From assembly GCA_963802915.1 (NCBI GenBank), contig CAWDKQ010000009.1, forward strand, positions 186,001-250,000: a DNA stretch of 64,000 nt, in the 5' to 3' direction. A program made the translations under genes and the position numbers. Source of the DNA: JAICMB01 sp963802915. GTDB taxonomy: Bacteria > Acidobacteriota > Terriglobia > Bryobacterales > Bryobacteraceae. Below the pieces are notes generated by a model. That model searched no databases and had not been told where the DNA came from. It saw nothing but the letters and a program-made list of their open reading frames with translations. Of the stretch, positions 44,707 to 54,672 are shown piece after piece; position 1 is the stretch's first letter, and each line of letters opens with the position of its first letter.

Positions 44707-45882
44707 TCAGATGATGGGCACCAGTTCGGTTTGAATCTCTCCCGTAACGCGAGCGTCGTCCGCTCCGACGTAGACGTTCACTTCGGACCGAATTCCAAAA
44801 TTCCGAAGATAAACGCCGGGTTCGACGGAAAAGCACGTCGCCGGAATAATCAGTCGCTCGTCGTGAGTTTCGAGATTATCCATATTGGCGCCGGTGCCGT
44901 GAACTTCCTCGCCGATGGAGTGTCCGGTGCGATGAACGAAATACTCGCCGAAGCCTTGGTCCGCGATGTGGCCCCGCGCGGCATCGTCCACTTCATAACC
45001 GTGGATGGTCTTCTTTGCCGCAACCGCCGATTTGACTTTCTCAACGGCTGCATCCCGCGCCTCCCGCACCACTTCAAAAACATTCTTGACTTCGGATGGA
45101 ATCTCCGTGCCGCAGAAACCGGTCCACGTAATGTCGTAATACACAGCGGAAGGCTTATCGAGTTTCGCCCACATGTCAATCAGGACGGGATCGCCGGGGC
45201 GAATCTCCTCATGACGATCCGCTGTCGGTTCGTAATGCGGATTGGACATATTCGCATTCACTGCGACAATGGGCCCGTGATCGGTAATGAGCCCGTCTTC
45301 TTGAAACGCTGCGCGGATGAATCGATTGACGTCCCACTCGGTGATCTTGCGCTGTGTATGATGCGAATTGGCGATCAGGTGAAACGCCTCGCTTCGAACG
45401 CGATCGACGCGCCGGCCCGCTTCGAGGTGCAACTCGAGTTGATCTGCCGTCCAGATCGCTTCAAAGAGCTGAATCAGGTTGGCCGAACTGGCGATGTCCA
45501 CTCCGGTTCCCCGAATCAGTTCAATCGTCCCGCCGTCGACCATGGAGACATAGGGGATGGCGCAGTTCGGCGAATACTGCATCGCAATTCGCTTCGCTCC
45601 ACCAAGGATTCTCTTAATGCCGCCCACCTGGGTGTTCCATCCCGAATAGACAGTCTTTTCTCCGGGCAAAGAATCTAGAATTCCCGATTCAATGCGATGC
45701 ACCAGGCGCTTCGGTTCACCGTCCGTCGGAATGAAATAATACCAACGCCTTGTTGCATGCAAGGCCGGATCGAGTTTGAGAATGCGATACGCCAACGGAT
45801 CGCGCTGGTGATGATCGAAGAATAACCATCCATCAACACCTTCCTGTTTCAACGCACGCTGAATTTCAGAGATATCGATCAT
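44707..45882 (-). CDS. M24 family (Xaa-Pro aminopeptidase-like) metallopeptidase
   Basis: 391 residues. Creatinase-like N-terminal domain (about 1-150), then the pita-bread fold with the expected metal ligands: Asp in LIDMWA, Asp in YYDITWTG, His in HRTGHSIGEEVHG, Glu in CFSVEPGVYL and Glu in GIRSEVNVY. Cytoplasmic, with no signal peptide. Likely a dipeptidase or aminopeptidase acting before proline; substrate not determined. Its ATG overlaps the ABC ATPase stop by 4 bp, and the peroxiredoxin follows after about 39 bp. Confidence 0.9.
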   Translation of the reverse strand: MIDISEIQRALKQEGVDGWLFFDHHQRDPLAYRILKLDPALHATRRWYYFIPTDGEPKRLVHRIESGILDSLPGEKTVYSGWNTQVGGIKRILGGAKRIAMQYSPNCAIPYVSMVDGGTIELIRGTGVDIASSANLIQLFEAIWTADQLELHLEAGRRVDRVRSEAFHLIANSHHTQRKITEWDVNRFIRAAFQEDGLITDHGPIVAVNANMSNPHYEPTADRHEEIRPGDPVLIDMWAKLDKPSAVYYDITWTGFCGTEIPSEVKNVFEVVREARDAAVEKVKSAVAAKKTIHGYEVDDAARGHIADQGFGEYFVHRTGHSIGEEVHGTGANMDNLETHDERLIIPATCFSVEPGVYLRNFGIRSEVNVYVGADDARVTGEIQTELVPII

Positions 45883-47129
45883 GATGTTTTGACGAGGCTG
45901 GCGGTTTGTGAATCGTTAGTCAGGCGGCGATGGCGTACTCGCGTATTCAGGTTGAGCATGCCCGCAACTTCTTTCGTATCGATGACTTGAAAATCCATCA
46001 CATCGTCGAGCCAGTCGTGACTCCGTCCATCCCAATGCTGCATGGCCACGGTCAGAGTATATTCGCCGCGGCTCAACAGGCAATCCAGCTCGAACTCAAC
46101 TTCGAGAATATCGCCGGTTTCAAAGTCTCCGAGATTGCGCTCTTCGATACGCGTGTTGGTACCGAACACATCCACTCCGATTCGATTGCGAATCAGAATG
46201 CCAACGACGGGGCCGCTCACCGGCCGCTGGAATTCTCCCGTGACTCGAATACGAATGACATCGCCCTGGCGGAAGGCACGCGTCGGCTCGCCGCTTGCTG
46301 TTGTCAATTGCACATCCGTCACTCGGCTGGACGAATCGCCGTGGCGGAACGTACTGGTAGCTGCGATCGTATCCGGCGCGCCGGTTTCCGTAGCGGAGAC
46401 CTTGCGCTCGCAGTCGAGGACATAGCCGACATAGCGGTTCACGACGTCTTTGGGTGAGCCCTCGATGACCATCTTTCCACCCAACATAAAAGCGGCGCGG
46501 GTCGCGAGTCGTTTGACAAGCCCGAGATCGTGAGAGACCAGCAGCACAGTTACGCCGCGCTCGCGCAGTTCCTCGAATTTCTGTACGCAGCGCGCCGAAA
46601 AAATGGCATCGCCGACCGCCAGCGCTTCGTCCACAATCAGAATTTCGGGATCGACGTGAATTGCAGTCGAGAACGCCAGCCTGACATACATCCCTGTCGA
46701 ATATTCTTTGACAGGGCGGTCGATGAAACGTCCGATCTCGGCGAAGCTTTCAATTCGTGGAAACGCGCGCTGCATTTCGGCGCGGGAAAGCCCCATGATC
46801 TCGCCATTCAGAAAGACGTTCTCGCGTCCGGTGAAATCGGGATTGAATCCGGCGCCCAGTTCGAGCAGCGCCGCAATTCTTCCACCGCACAGAACGCGCC
46901 CGATGGTCGGTTGCAGGATCCCGCTCACGATCTGCAGCAAGGTGCTCTTACCAGATCCGTTAGGGCCCATGATGCCATAGACCTCGCCCTTATTCACGTG
47001 AAAACTAACGTCGCGCAAAGCCCAGAATTCGGAGGCGCGTCTGCGCTCGAAGGGAAGCGCGTCGAGGAGACGGTCTATCGGCTTCTCGTAAAGTTGATAA
47101 AGCTTCGAGACGTTTTGGACAGAAATCAC
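45879..47129 (-). CDS. Wzt-type polysaccharide ABC transporter ATPase
   Basis: 416 residues from the GTG at 47129 (VISVQNVSKLYQLYEKPIDR); 87 more codons are open upstream but overlap the neighbouring phage-like gene and are not family-like. The ATPase domain (about 1-240) has Walker A GPNGSGKST, signature YSTGMYVRLAF, Walker B ILIVDEAL and the switch VSHDLG. Residues about 265-400 resemble the Wzt_C carbohydrate-recognition domain. Such ATPases export finished O-antigen or teichoic-type chains with a Wzm permease, which is absent here; the upstream neighbour is the phage-like module, only 35 bp away. Confidence 0.85.
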   Translation of the reverse strand: MISVQNVSKLYQLYEKPIDRLLDALPFERRRASEFWALRDVSFHVNKGEVYGIMGPNGSGKSTLLQIVSGILQPTIGRVLCGGRIAALLELGAGFNPDFTGRENVFLNGEIMGLSRAEMQRAFPRIESFAEIGRFIDRPVKEYSTGMYVRLAFSTAIHVDPEILIVDEALAVGDAIFSARCVQKFEELRERGVTVLLVSHDLGLVKRLATRAAFMLGGKMVIEGSPKDVVNRYVGYVLDCERKVSATETGAPDTIAATSTFRHGDSSSRVTDVQLTTASGEPTRAFRQGDVIRIRVTGEFQRPVSGPVVGILIRNRIGVDVFGTNTRIEERNLGDFETGDILEVEFELDCLLSRGEYTLTVAMQHWDGRSHDWLDDVMDFQVIDTKEVAGMLNLNTRVRHRRLTNDSQTASLVKTS

Positions 47130-47164
47130 GTCAACCCAGCCCAATATAGCGCGAGCGGATCCAG

Positions 47165-49936
47165 CTATCCCATTCGCACGCTTCGTCTCAAGCCATGGGA
47201 CAAAGGAAGTGAATAACCGATAAGGCAAAACTGATCGAGCGCAAACAACACAACCGATTCGAGCCCGCCAGCCTCGGCGATCCTGGCCTCTTTCAACCAT
47301 GGACTCATTGGATCGCTGATGCCGACCAGGTGGCTCCTGTGCGATGGAGAAAATCCAAGTGCCACGCTCGCGTTGATGCTTGTCTCGCACGGACCAAGGT
47401 CCCTGGCATTCGTGTAGGTAAAGCTTTCAGTCTTCAAACAAGCGAGCTTTTGCGGCGTCCAAGAGGCAGTCGGATAGTTGATGACTGCGTCCAAAGCCCC
47501 GCTATTCGTGTCGACCGGATAGAGTACTTCGAAACGGCATGAAGGAAACGTTTGTAATACGAAGTTAGAAATCTGATCGGTGAATTCACCGATCAAGGTC
47601 GGAAGAAGCGCAGCCTCGTCAGCAACGGTTGTGGGATCGACACTCCCGGATGCGATCACGCTCATCGCGCGGCCGTATTGAGCCTGAAAAGTTGCGGTCG
47701 TATACGCGTCGTAGAACGGCATCCCGGAACCGTCATCGGGAAAATACCACCACTGTACTTCGCCAAATTGAAGATATGGGACAAGTCCCGCATTGCTCTG
47801 AATAGTGGCCATATCCAAATAGACCTGTTGCCAGAACGCCGTGCTGATCGGTGCAAAGTTCGTCTGAAGCGCTGGAGTCGACACGATGACAGCGGCCTGG
47901 CTCGGATAGCGCTGCGCCATCCCTACATCCGGACCCGGATCTCCATTCTGCAATTCCATGCTGAACGATGCGGTAACTTCCAGCCCATATCCCTTTAACG
48001 CGGTGAAGTAACTTTGATGCCAATCGCGCGCTGCCCGATTGATTCGAGGTATCGCCTGTAGATCTGTGCGCCAATTACCGTCGACCCCACCGCTGAGCGT
48101 CGCGCCGGATGCTACCAGCGTTAAGTTTGTCGTTGGAGCGCTGGTGCTTAAAGTAATCGTGTTCCCCGCGGTGCCTATCTCCCTTGCCCATATCGTGAGT
48201 TGATTGCCGGAAGCGGCCGCCCAAACCGCCGTGTATCCGCTGTTAACCAACAAGGCAAAGGCCAATGCCAGAGTCGTGCCCGTATCGCCGATCACGTTCA
48301 AGTGACTGATCGTGGTCAGGTCCGTCGGATCGGAAGTAGTGGCAATCGACATCGTAGTCGTTTCATTTGGATCCGGCGTACCTGTAAACATCACCGTCGC
48401 CGACGCGTATTGTTGGCCGGTACAAACGAGTTCATAGAATGCTGTTGCTCCGACATAGTGATTCACTCTGCCGTTGAATCCCAACGAATCAATCATCCAT
48501 GCAGTCCGCTCAGGCGCAAGCGCAATCGAATGCAACGTGTCCCAGTCGGTTGCTAGCGCAAGCTTGTTCTCCGGATTGATTGCGGGCAACTCCGTGGTTG
48601 GAATCGCCAATTCGACGAAATCGAAATAGAAGGCCGCGCCAGGAACATCCTGATGCGATACAGTCACGACATGCTGTCCAGCGGTCATTTGACCGAGGGG
48701 AATGCGGACCAAAACGTCCTCGCCCGCGAGATTCGTCTTTATCGTCCTAGCTGGCCCGGCGTCGACCGAAACCGAAATCGTCGCTCCACCGGCGAGCAGT
48801 CGCGTGCCCAGATATAAATCGTACTGCACAGCAGAGTCGTAGGCGTAGGAAACAGCCGATCCGGGAACCGTCGTCTCCTGTATCGAACCTCCCGAGTAAT
48901 TACCAGGAGGCGATTGTGTCCATGTGCCCGAGTAAGTCAGCGCCGTCGACGTATTCTCAGTCCGGATGGTCCCCGGCCCCGCTACGGAGTTACTTCGGTT
49001 CGATCCTGTTACGGTCCAATCCGAGATCACGACCTGGAACTCGCTACGTTGAAACTCACTGGCTTGCAGATCGGCGGCGTAAGTCCATCGTAGTTTTCGA
49101 ATCGCGCTGGCGGGCACCTGCCCGAGCTCAGGATCGACTAGCGATGCAAATGGAAGGGTGATTTGCCACTGAGTCGGAGATGTCCCGCCGGAGAATTGTC
49201 GCGATGAACAATCCCACTGTTCCGTTCCTGCACCAGATACGTACGTGTACAGACCGACGCGGTTACCATTAGCTCCAGTCGGCTGCTTCTGCCCGGGTCG
49301 CGAGTAAGTAAGAGTAATCGTTGTGCCGCTCAACGTCGCCGACATGACCGAATTAGCCGTCGGATCGTCATTGACGATGTTTATTGCAGCAACCAGTTGC
49401 TGCAAAGCGTTCTCCAAAGTGTCGCCATTCTGCATTAGGTACGAATAATGCTCGTCCAGAAACGAGAACCCTACATAGTCGCCGGCCGTCACCGTACCCG
49501 AAAGAGTAATTTGCGCCGAAGCCGGATTGTAACTGCCCTGAACCGGAGTGGCATAATTCACGAGTGGAACTTTGTATACCTGTTCTCCGCCGGGATCGTT
49601 ATAAGGATCGACGCCCGCCGCGCTGACGGCCCACACGCGCAAAGTCGGCCAATCGACCGTATGGTATAAAGTCGAGTCGATAGCGATGCAGTTCGTCCGA
49701 GTCTCTTGATAAGAGAGCGTGAGCCCGCTAAGATCCTCATCCGGTAACGGGCGCATCGACGGATGCTCGAATACATCGTCCCGATTCCATTCGATGACCG
49801 CCCAATCGAACTGCTGTCTCCAGCAACCCGATACCGTGAACCCTCCTGGGCTGGTCGAGCTCAGCGCGGCGATCGCGGAAGGCTGGTAATAGTAGCACTG
49901 CAGGTCTTGATTTGGAGTGAGCTTCTGAATTGGCAT
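47165..49936 (-). CDS. Large tail surface/fibre protein with TIM-barrel-like domain
   Basis: 923 residues. A beta-rich N-terminal half contains a DUF2793/coiled interaction-like segment and a module at about 330-450 resembling a carbohydrate-binding sandwich (VSYAYDSAVQYDLYLGTRLLAGG, which gives way to HVVTVSHQD). From about 620 to 880 the sequence resembles a glycosidase-type TIM barrel (AARDWHQSYFTALKGYGLEV; LQFGEVQWWYFPDD, whose Glu could be catalytic). No lysozyme or amidase motif. Last gene of the module, so it is probably the outermost tail component that touches or digests the surface glycan. The specific family is not assigned. Confidence 0.6.
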   Translation of the reverse strand: MPIQKLTPNQDLQCYYYQPSAIAALSSTSPGGFTVSGCWRQQFDWAVIEWNRDDVFEHPSMRPLPDEDLSGLTLSYQETRTNCIAIDSTLYHTVDWPTLRVWAVSAAGVDPYNDPGGEQVYKVPLVNYATPVQGSYNPASAQITLSGTVTAGDYVGFSFLDEHYSYLMQNGDTLENALQQLVAAINIVNDDPTANSVMSATLSGTTITLTYSRPGQKQPTGANGNRVGLYTYVSGAGTEQWDCSSRQFSGGTSPTQWQITLPFASLVDPELGQVPASAIRKLRWTYAADLQASEFQRSEFQVVISDWTVTGSNRSNSVAGPGTIRTENTSTALTYSGTWTQSPPGNYSGGSIQETTVPGSAVSYAYDSAVQYDLYLGTRLLAGGATISVSVDAGPARTIKTNLAGEDVLVRIPLGQMTAGQHVVTVSHQDVPGAAFYFDFVELAIPTTELPAINPENKLALATDWDTLHSIALAPERTAWMIDSLGFNGRVNHYVGATAFYELVCTGQQYASATVMFTGTPDPNETTTMSIATTSDPTDLTTISHLNVIGDTGTTLALAFALLVNSGYTAVWAAASGNQLTIWAREIGTAGNTITLSTSAPTTNLTLVASGATLSGGVDGNWRTDLQAIPRINRAARDWHQSYFTALKGYGLEVTASFSMELQNGDPGPDVGMAQRYPSQAAVIVSTPALQTNFAPISTAFWQQVYLDMATIQSNAGLVPYLQFGEVQWWYFPDDGSGMPFYDAYTTATFQAQYGRAMSVIASGSVDPTTVADEAALLPTLIGEFTDQISNFVLQTFPSCRFEVLYPVDTNSGALDAVINYPTASWTPQKLACLKTESFTYTNARDLGPCETSINASVALGFSPSHRSHLVGISDPMSPWLKEARIAEAGGLESVVLFALDQFCLIGYSLPLSHGLRRSVRMG

Positions 49937-49940
49937 AGGA

Positions 49941-52900
49941 TCACAACCGGATGGTCACCGTTAAGTCCGACCCTGGAACGCTATCGGCAACCTTGGGCAC
50001 AGCCACCACATTCAGTCCGAGCTGTGCCTGCGCTTGCAGTGGCAGCAAGCCAGCTCCGTCGACGACGTTCGAAACAGTCGCTCCCGCCGGCACCGTTAGC
50101 GCGCAATACGGCTGACCGTTTTGCGTGATCTCCAAATTCACTGCCGCCAGTGTGGGCGCGGTGCCTAAATTCGCGAATACGTCACGGACCGAGTGCGCGG
50201 TATCTACAATGACCGGCGGCACGGCGTTTGTCTGGATTGCCAAGAGACCCTCTATCTGAAGCGAGAACTGACCTCCCGATAATGTCCGAATGCCCCCATC
50301 GGTTGTCGAAGTGAATGCCTGCTGCATGACGCTGCTATTGCCTTTCGAATTTGTCACGAAGAAATCCGCCGCACCGATGCGCACATCCGGCAGTGTGACT
50401 CGATAAGAATAGTCGCCGCTCGCCGGCGTGCCGAAGAACCGAAGTGGGAACGGCATCACAAAAGTCTTTCTCGATAGAATATAAAGAGATCCACCATTCG
50501 AGTGTGCAGCTGCCGCCGTGCCGTATGCGCCTCGTGAAACTGGTATCGACGTTGCCGCGCTCGCATTCTGCTGTACGGTGATCAGCTCCGAATCAATTTG
50601 GATTATGTCGCCGGCCTGGGCGGACAAAGCTGTGCTGAGCTGCACTGCCTGATCGGAAACCGTGACAGCGCTTGAAAGAGTGGTGGTCGATGTTCCACCA
50701 ACCTCGTCCCAATACACCACCGACAAGGTCCCAGCGGCTACGCCATGAGTGTTCGTCAGATCAGTGAAGCCGATCCCAACCACCTCAATCTCACCCTGTC
50801 CCGTTGCCGATAAACCAAAAGTCGGTTGCGCCGGTACGCTCACATCCAATTCCGATCCCGCGCCTCCCGTAATCTGCCACTGTGTAAGTGGAGAGAGAAG
50901 ATAAGAACACTCGTCATCGTTCACGTTGGCGGCAAGTCCGGAAACTTCAACCACAGCGCCAGTCATGTTGGGCACCGAAAAGTTAACCGGACTCGATGTG
51001 GTCGTAGCGCCGAACTGCCAGCTCGCGCCCGCAATCAAAAACTCACTGGTCGCATCCGGCGCGATATTCCACTCGGGTGACACCGTGAGTGTCGAATCCG
51101 TATTCGAAACGATCGTCCTTTCTTGCCCGCTTCCCGTCCCGCCCGCGACCCGTGCGATAGCCCCTTGAAACTCATTCCTTTCCATTCCGGCGGTTGTCAT
51201 GCCGATCGTATTCGCGCTGAAAATGTCGGCGTTTTCAGCGGTTCTCAGCACAGATCGCCAATAGAAATTAGCATGATCGAAATTAGCGTCCGGCGGCCCG
51301 ATCAGTTCGGGAGTTTGTCCCTGGTCTACAAACTGCGCAGCGACCGGAACACTCGAAGCGATTCGCAATAAATTAGCCGGAGTCTCTCCGCGGTAAACGT
51401 GAAACGCAACGGTCGTGGAAGAGAAACTAAGATCTTGAAGTGTTACGCAATTCGTATCTGTTCCGGCCGGAGTCGTCGCGCAGATACTAAACGACAGGAC
51501 GCTCTCCGCGCCCGCACCATCCACGGCGCTCAGAGCGTAATACCAGGTAGCGCCGCCCGCGAGTGTTCCACCGGTCGACGCGTACAAGGGCTGCAAGCTC
51601 ACCAGCGGAATCGACGCTGTGCTGTTCAAAGGACTCCGCGGTGCTGAGAAAGCAACGGCAAGTCCGATGGTGCTTGTGCCGTCCGTATCCACGCTCATGG
51701 ATTCTGTGATTCCGAAGTCCGTCGTTCCGTTCGCGTTCAGTACAGTCCCGACTAAAGGCCTCGGAGTGTTAATCTGAGCGCTAGGTTGACGTCTGTTTCC
51801 GCTCGCGCTCGCGGCTGCCGCCGAATACCACTCATCGTCGTGTATCTGAGCTGTAATCGAGACCCGGCGGTAATTCGTTCCCGGTGCGATCCGTATAATT
51901 CGGAACGGCTGCCTGCTAAATCCTTCCCGCGCGTAGGTGAGGGTGATAATATCGCCCGGCGCCAACTCCACGGATTTGACGCTCGTTTCGAAATCGATGT
52001 AAGTATTTCCCGAAACCGACTTGGACAGCGCTAGAAAAGCAACGCGCGTCGCCTGATCGAAATTCGGAAGACCTAGAGCCGGCACCGCGGCTACGATTTG
52101 TTGTCCGATATTCGTTTTATCCGCTGCATCCAGAATCGAGAAGCTGTCCTGCTGGTATTCGTTGAATTCGTCTTGGAATTCCACGCTGAGACGATTCGGC
52201 GTGTCGGCGGTGCTTCGCGAATAAACCCGCAGTGACGATTGTCCATTCGATTTCAACGCAATACCCGAAAGCGAGTTATCGCCGAATTCGTAAGCCGGCC
52301 ATCCTCCGTTGAGTTGCGTTGTGCTGTTGCTTCCCGCCGGTTGTGCCGTCTGTTGATTTGCAAGCGTATCTTCGGAGGAAAGACTCAACAGCCCCGCCGA
52401 ATTGAACTTTAGAAACATGCACGCCCCATTGCGAATGCCCCTCACGACATCCGAGGCACTACGTGTCTGAGTCAGAATCAGATTGCACTGATAGCGTGGC
52501 ACCTGCGTTGCATTGCCATTTAAATCGGTGGTTTGTACCGGCTGGTCGCAAACGGCCGCCACTTTCGCAAAGCTCGCAACGTCAATCTCATCCAGCGCCC
52601 AACCGCTTCTTCGGAGAACATCGAGTAGCACCCATGCAGGATTGTTTGAGAAATCTTCCGCAATTAACGCGCCCCTCGTGTCGTATCGCTGTAGCTTCAA
52701 CCCCTCGAGCAACACCTGGATACTCGGAAGCGATTGACCGGAGCTGATGATATTTGGCACCACGACGGACAAATACGCCATGCTGCCGTAAGGATCACCG
52801 ATGGGGTTTCCGCTCGCATCAGTGAAATTAGCGTCGAACGCCCCGTTACGTGTCCCGTGGGAAACCACGTTGTACCAACCGGTCGCCGTCATATTAGCGC

Positions 52901-53861
52901 CCGACACGCCTGCCGGAATCTCAATATCATTTACAACTACGGTTAGTACACCCTCTATCTCGCCGGCGCCGAGCAGGACCTCCATCCGAGTCAGGTTCCC
53001 GTCGTTCCGTGCAAAAACAATCGACGGCTCGTACCAACCGGTCCCATACACCAACGGCACCGGGTCATCGTAAGTGGCCACATTATCGATAGGAGTCGAG
53101 ATATGTGTTCCCTTCTCGCGATAGGTTCGAACAATAATCGACGGCGGCAAAAACTCGATTCCACCAAAATGCGCCGTAGTGTTTTTGGCAGAATCGCATG
53201 TGAACATGCCCCGCTGGATGCATTGCGCACGAGAACCGTCGCATGTGGTGAACGGAACCGTTCCGTTCAGATTGCCCACTCCATTCGTCACATCCGGCGA
53301 ATACCCGCACCGGTACATCGCCGAAAACTTACCGCATAGGGTTCCCGTAAGCGCCTCGCTTCGGGTTGGTGCATCGACGGGAAACGTCCATGGGCAGACC
53401 TTTTGTACCTGCGTCTCCGGCAAGTAGAGCCGCTGCATGTTGAGCCGGTTGTTGAATGTCAGCTTGAGTCCCGACTCCGTCGATTCATCGGGCGCGTTCG
53501 CGATGCCACGAAATATGATGCGCGTATCGGACGACGGTGTCCCATTCGCGAGATTGAAAAACAGAAACGAGACGATAAGTTTCGCGCCCTTCCAGCCAAT
53601 CGTTCGTTCAATCGGCGCCAGCAGCGCATCTGCGTTCGCCAGAGTGACCGCGATCTTCGAGATGCCGTCGGTAGCGTCTGTCGAAGAAGATTTCATCTCG
53701 AACAGGTTGTGCTGCAGCACTCGCGCTTCATATTCGACACCTGCCACAGTTACATGGTGCGAGCTCCAGTTATAAACATCGCCGGACACCAGCGTGCACG
53801 TGAACAGGAACAACGGTGTGTCTGGACACTCCAACTCTTTTACGTCAGCAATTACCGCCAT
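49941..53861 (-). CDS. Tail hub/host-contact protein with N-terminal DUF2163-like domain
   Basis: 1306 residues. Residues about 1-250 match the DUF2163/TIGR02218 pattern seen in the GTA hub region: YNWSSHHVTVAGVEY, then a cysteine set in CGKFSAMYRCGYSP, CDGSRAQCIQRG and FTCDSAKNT ending in HFGGIEFLPP. The middle (about 420-640) resembles a phage hub with LTYAREGFSRQPFRII. The C-terminal half contains FN3/Ig-like beta modules. Probably forms the baseplate hub plus tip extension. It lies 4 bp before the fibre gene. No NlpC/P60 peptidase gene accompanies it, unlike in classical GTA clusters. Confidence 0.7.
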   Translation of the reverse strand: MAVIADVKELECPDTPLFLFTCTLVSGDVYNWSSHHVTVAGVEYEARVLQHNLFEMKSSSTDATDGISKIAVTLANADALLAPIERTIGWKGAKLIVSFLFFNLANGTPSSDTRIIFRGIANAPDESTESGLKLTFNNRLNMQRLYLPETQVQKVCPWTFPVDAPTRSEALTGTLCGKFSAMYRCGYSPDVTNGVGNLNGTVPFTTCDGSRAQCIQRGMFTCDSAKNTTAHFGGIEFLPPSIIVRTYREKGTHISTPIDNVATYDDPVPLVYGTGWYEPSIVFARNDGNLTRMEVLLGAGEIEGVLTVVVNDIEIPAGVSGANMTATGWYNVVSHGTRNGAFDANFTDASGNPIGDPYGSMAYLSVVVPNIISSGQSLPSIQVLLEGLKLQRYDTRGALIAEDFSNNPAWVLLDVLRRSGWALDEIDVASFAKVAAVCDQPVQTTDLNGNATQVPRYQCNLILTQTRSASDVVRGIRNGACMFLKFNSAGLLSLSSEDTLANQQTAQPAGSNSTTQLNGGWPAYEFGDNSLSGIALKSNGQSSLRVYSRSTADTPNRLSVEFQDEFNEYQQDSFSILDAADKTNIGQQIVAAVPALGLPNFDQATRVAFLALSKSVSGNTYIDFETSVKSVELAPGDIITLTYAREGFSRQPFRIIRIAPGTNYRRVSITAQIHDDEWYSAAAASASGNRRQPSAQINTPRPLVGTVLNANGTTDFGITESMSVDTDGTSTIGLAVAFSAPRSPLNSTASIPLVSLQPLYASTGGTLAGGATWYYALSAVDGAGAESVLSFSICATTPAGTDTNCVTLQDLSFSSTTVAFHVYRGETPANLLRIASSVPVAAQFVDQGQTPELIGPPDANFDHANFYWRSVLRTAENADIFSANTIGMTTAGMERNEFQGAIARVAGGTGSGQERTIVSNTDSTLTVSPEWNIAPDATSEFLIAGASWQFGATTTSSPVNFSVPNMTGAVVEVSGLAANVNDDECSYLLSPLTQWQITGGAGSELDVSVPAQPTFGLSATGQGEIEVVGIGFTDLTNTHGVAAGTLSVVYWDEVGGTSTTTLSSAVTVSDQAVQLSTALSAQAGDIIQIDSELITVQQNASAATSIPVSRGAYGTAAAAHSNGGSLYILSRKTFVMPFPLRFFGTPASGDYSYRVTLPDVRIGAADFFVTNSKGNSSVMQQAFTSTTDGGIRTLSGGQFSLQIEGLLAIQTNAVPPVIVDTAHSVRDVFANLGTAPTLAAVNLEITQNGQPYCALTVPAGATVSNVVDGAGLLPLQAQAQLGLNVVAVPKVADSVPGSDLTVTIRL

Positions 53862-53872
53862 TGTTTACCTCA

Positions 53873-54670
53873 TCAAACCGCGCTTGTGATCCGTAGCGAC
53901 GTCGCAAACTGCCCCACCGCATCGGACGTATTTACCAGGATGTCCTGGTCAAATCGGGCATCAGTGTAAACTCCGCATAAATTCGTCTTGGTCTTATAGG
54001 CCCCCGCGCTCGGTTGCGCTTCGAGTTGCGCCCCATACGCATAAACCGTGACTCCCGGATCGAGTTCCAAACCGCACTCGATGCCATCCCCTTGTGCCCC
54101 CAAAGCGCCCGACGATTGCACGCGTGTCCAGGTCCCACTGACTGGAATCGTCGTCCGTGACTGAGTCGACCCGCTTGCCCGAATCAGATCCACCGAACAA
54201 GGAGTATCAGCCCTGAGATAGATGCTGAATGTGAACTCAAACCATCCCGGGCCAGCCAACTGTTGCACGATCCCCTGCGATGCCTGCGCCCCGTTCGTGA
54301 GCGTCATAGCATTCGTCCCACCGTTCGGATCATGCGCGTCTTTTACGATCTGAAGCAGCGGGTCCGGCGTCCACGTTGCCATCGTGAAATCCTCGCTCCA
54401 GGTGAGCAGATTGTCTGAGGGATCGACGAAGGTGAAGTTTCCGAATCGCCCCCGGACGCTCTCAAAAAGCGCCTCAATTGCGAAAAACTCCGCCTGCGAT
54501 AGACCGGTATAGCTCAACGTCCACGACATTCTCGGGGGTGTGACGCTCGCCATCGCAATAACGCTCCCATCCGGCAGATTGTTAACTGTCGCCGCTCTCT
54601 GCCAGCTTCTTGTGACCGGATATTGGGCCATGTTCCCGATGGCAAGCTGCGGAAAATACCGAGTGCTCAT
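53873..54670 (-). CDS. Tail protein, DUF2460-like N-terminus plus carbohydrate-binding-like domain
   Basis: 265 residues from the ATG at 54670, 2 bp after the preceding stop (22 further codons upstream are open but not conserved). Residues 1-95 repeat the pattern of the preceding protein: IGNMAQYPVTRSW, PPRMSWTLSY, GRFGNFTFVDPSDN. The rest (WSEDFTMATWTPDP, GWFEFTFSIYLRADTPC) looks like a beta-sandwich of the CBM type used for glycan binding. A distal-tail protein with receptor-binding decoration is the likeliest role. Confidence 0.6.
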   Translation of the reverse strand: MSTRYFPQLAIGNMAQYPVTRSWQRAATVNNLPDGSVIAMASVTPPRMSWTLSYTGLSQAEFFAIEALFESVRGRFGNFTFVDPSDNLLTWSEDFTMATWTPDPLLQIVKDAHDPNGGTNAMTLTNGAQASQGIVQQLAGPGWFEFTFSIYLRADTPCSVDLIRASGSTQSRTTIPVSGTWTRVQSSGALGAQGDGIECGLELDPGVTVYAYGAQLEAQPSAGAYKTKTNLCGVYTDARFDQDILVNTSDAVGQFATSLRITSAV

Positions 54671-54672
54671 CC

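Noticed and set aside
47130..47330. Attachment site or tRNA at the left edge of the phage-like module
   Set aside because: No tRNA-like sequence and no direct repeat matching the right end could be found by eye.
47130..47390. 87-codon upstream extension of the Wzt-type ATPase
   Set aside because: Runs into the end of the tail gene and lacks similarity to ABC ATPase N-termini.
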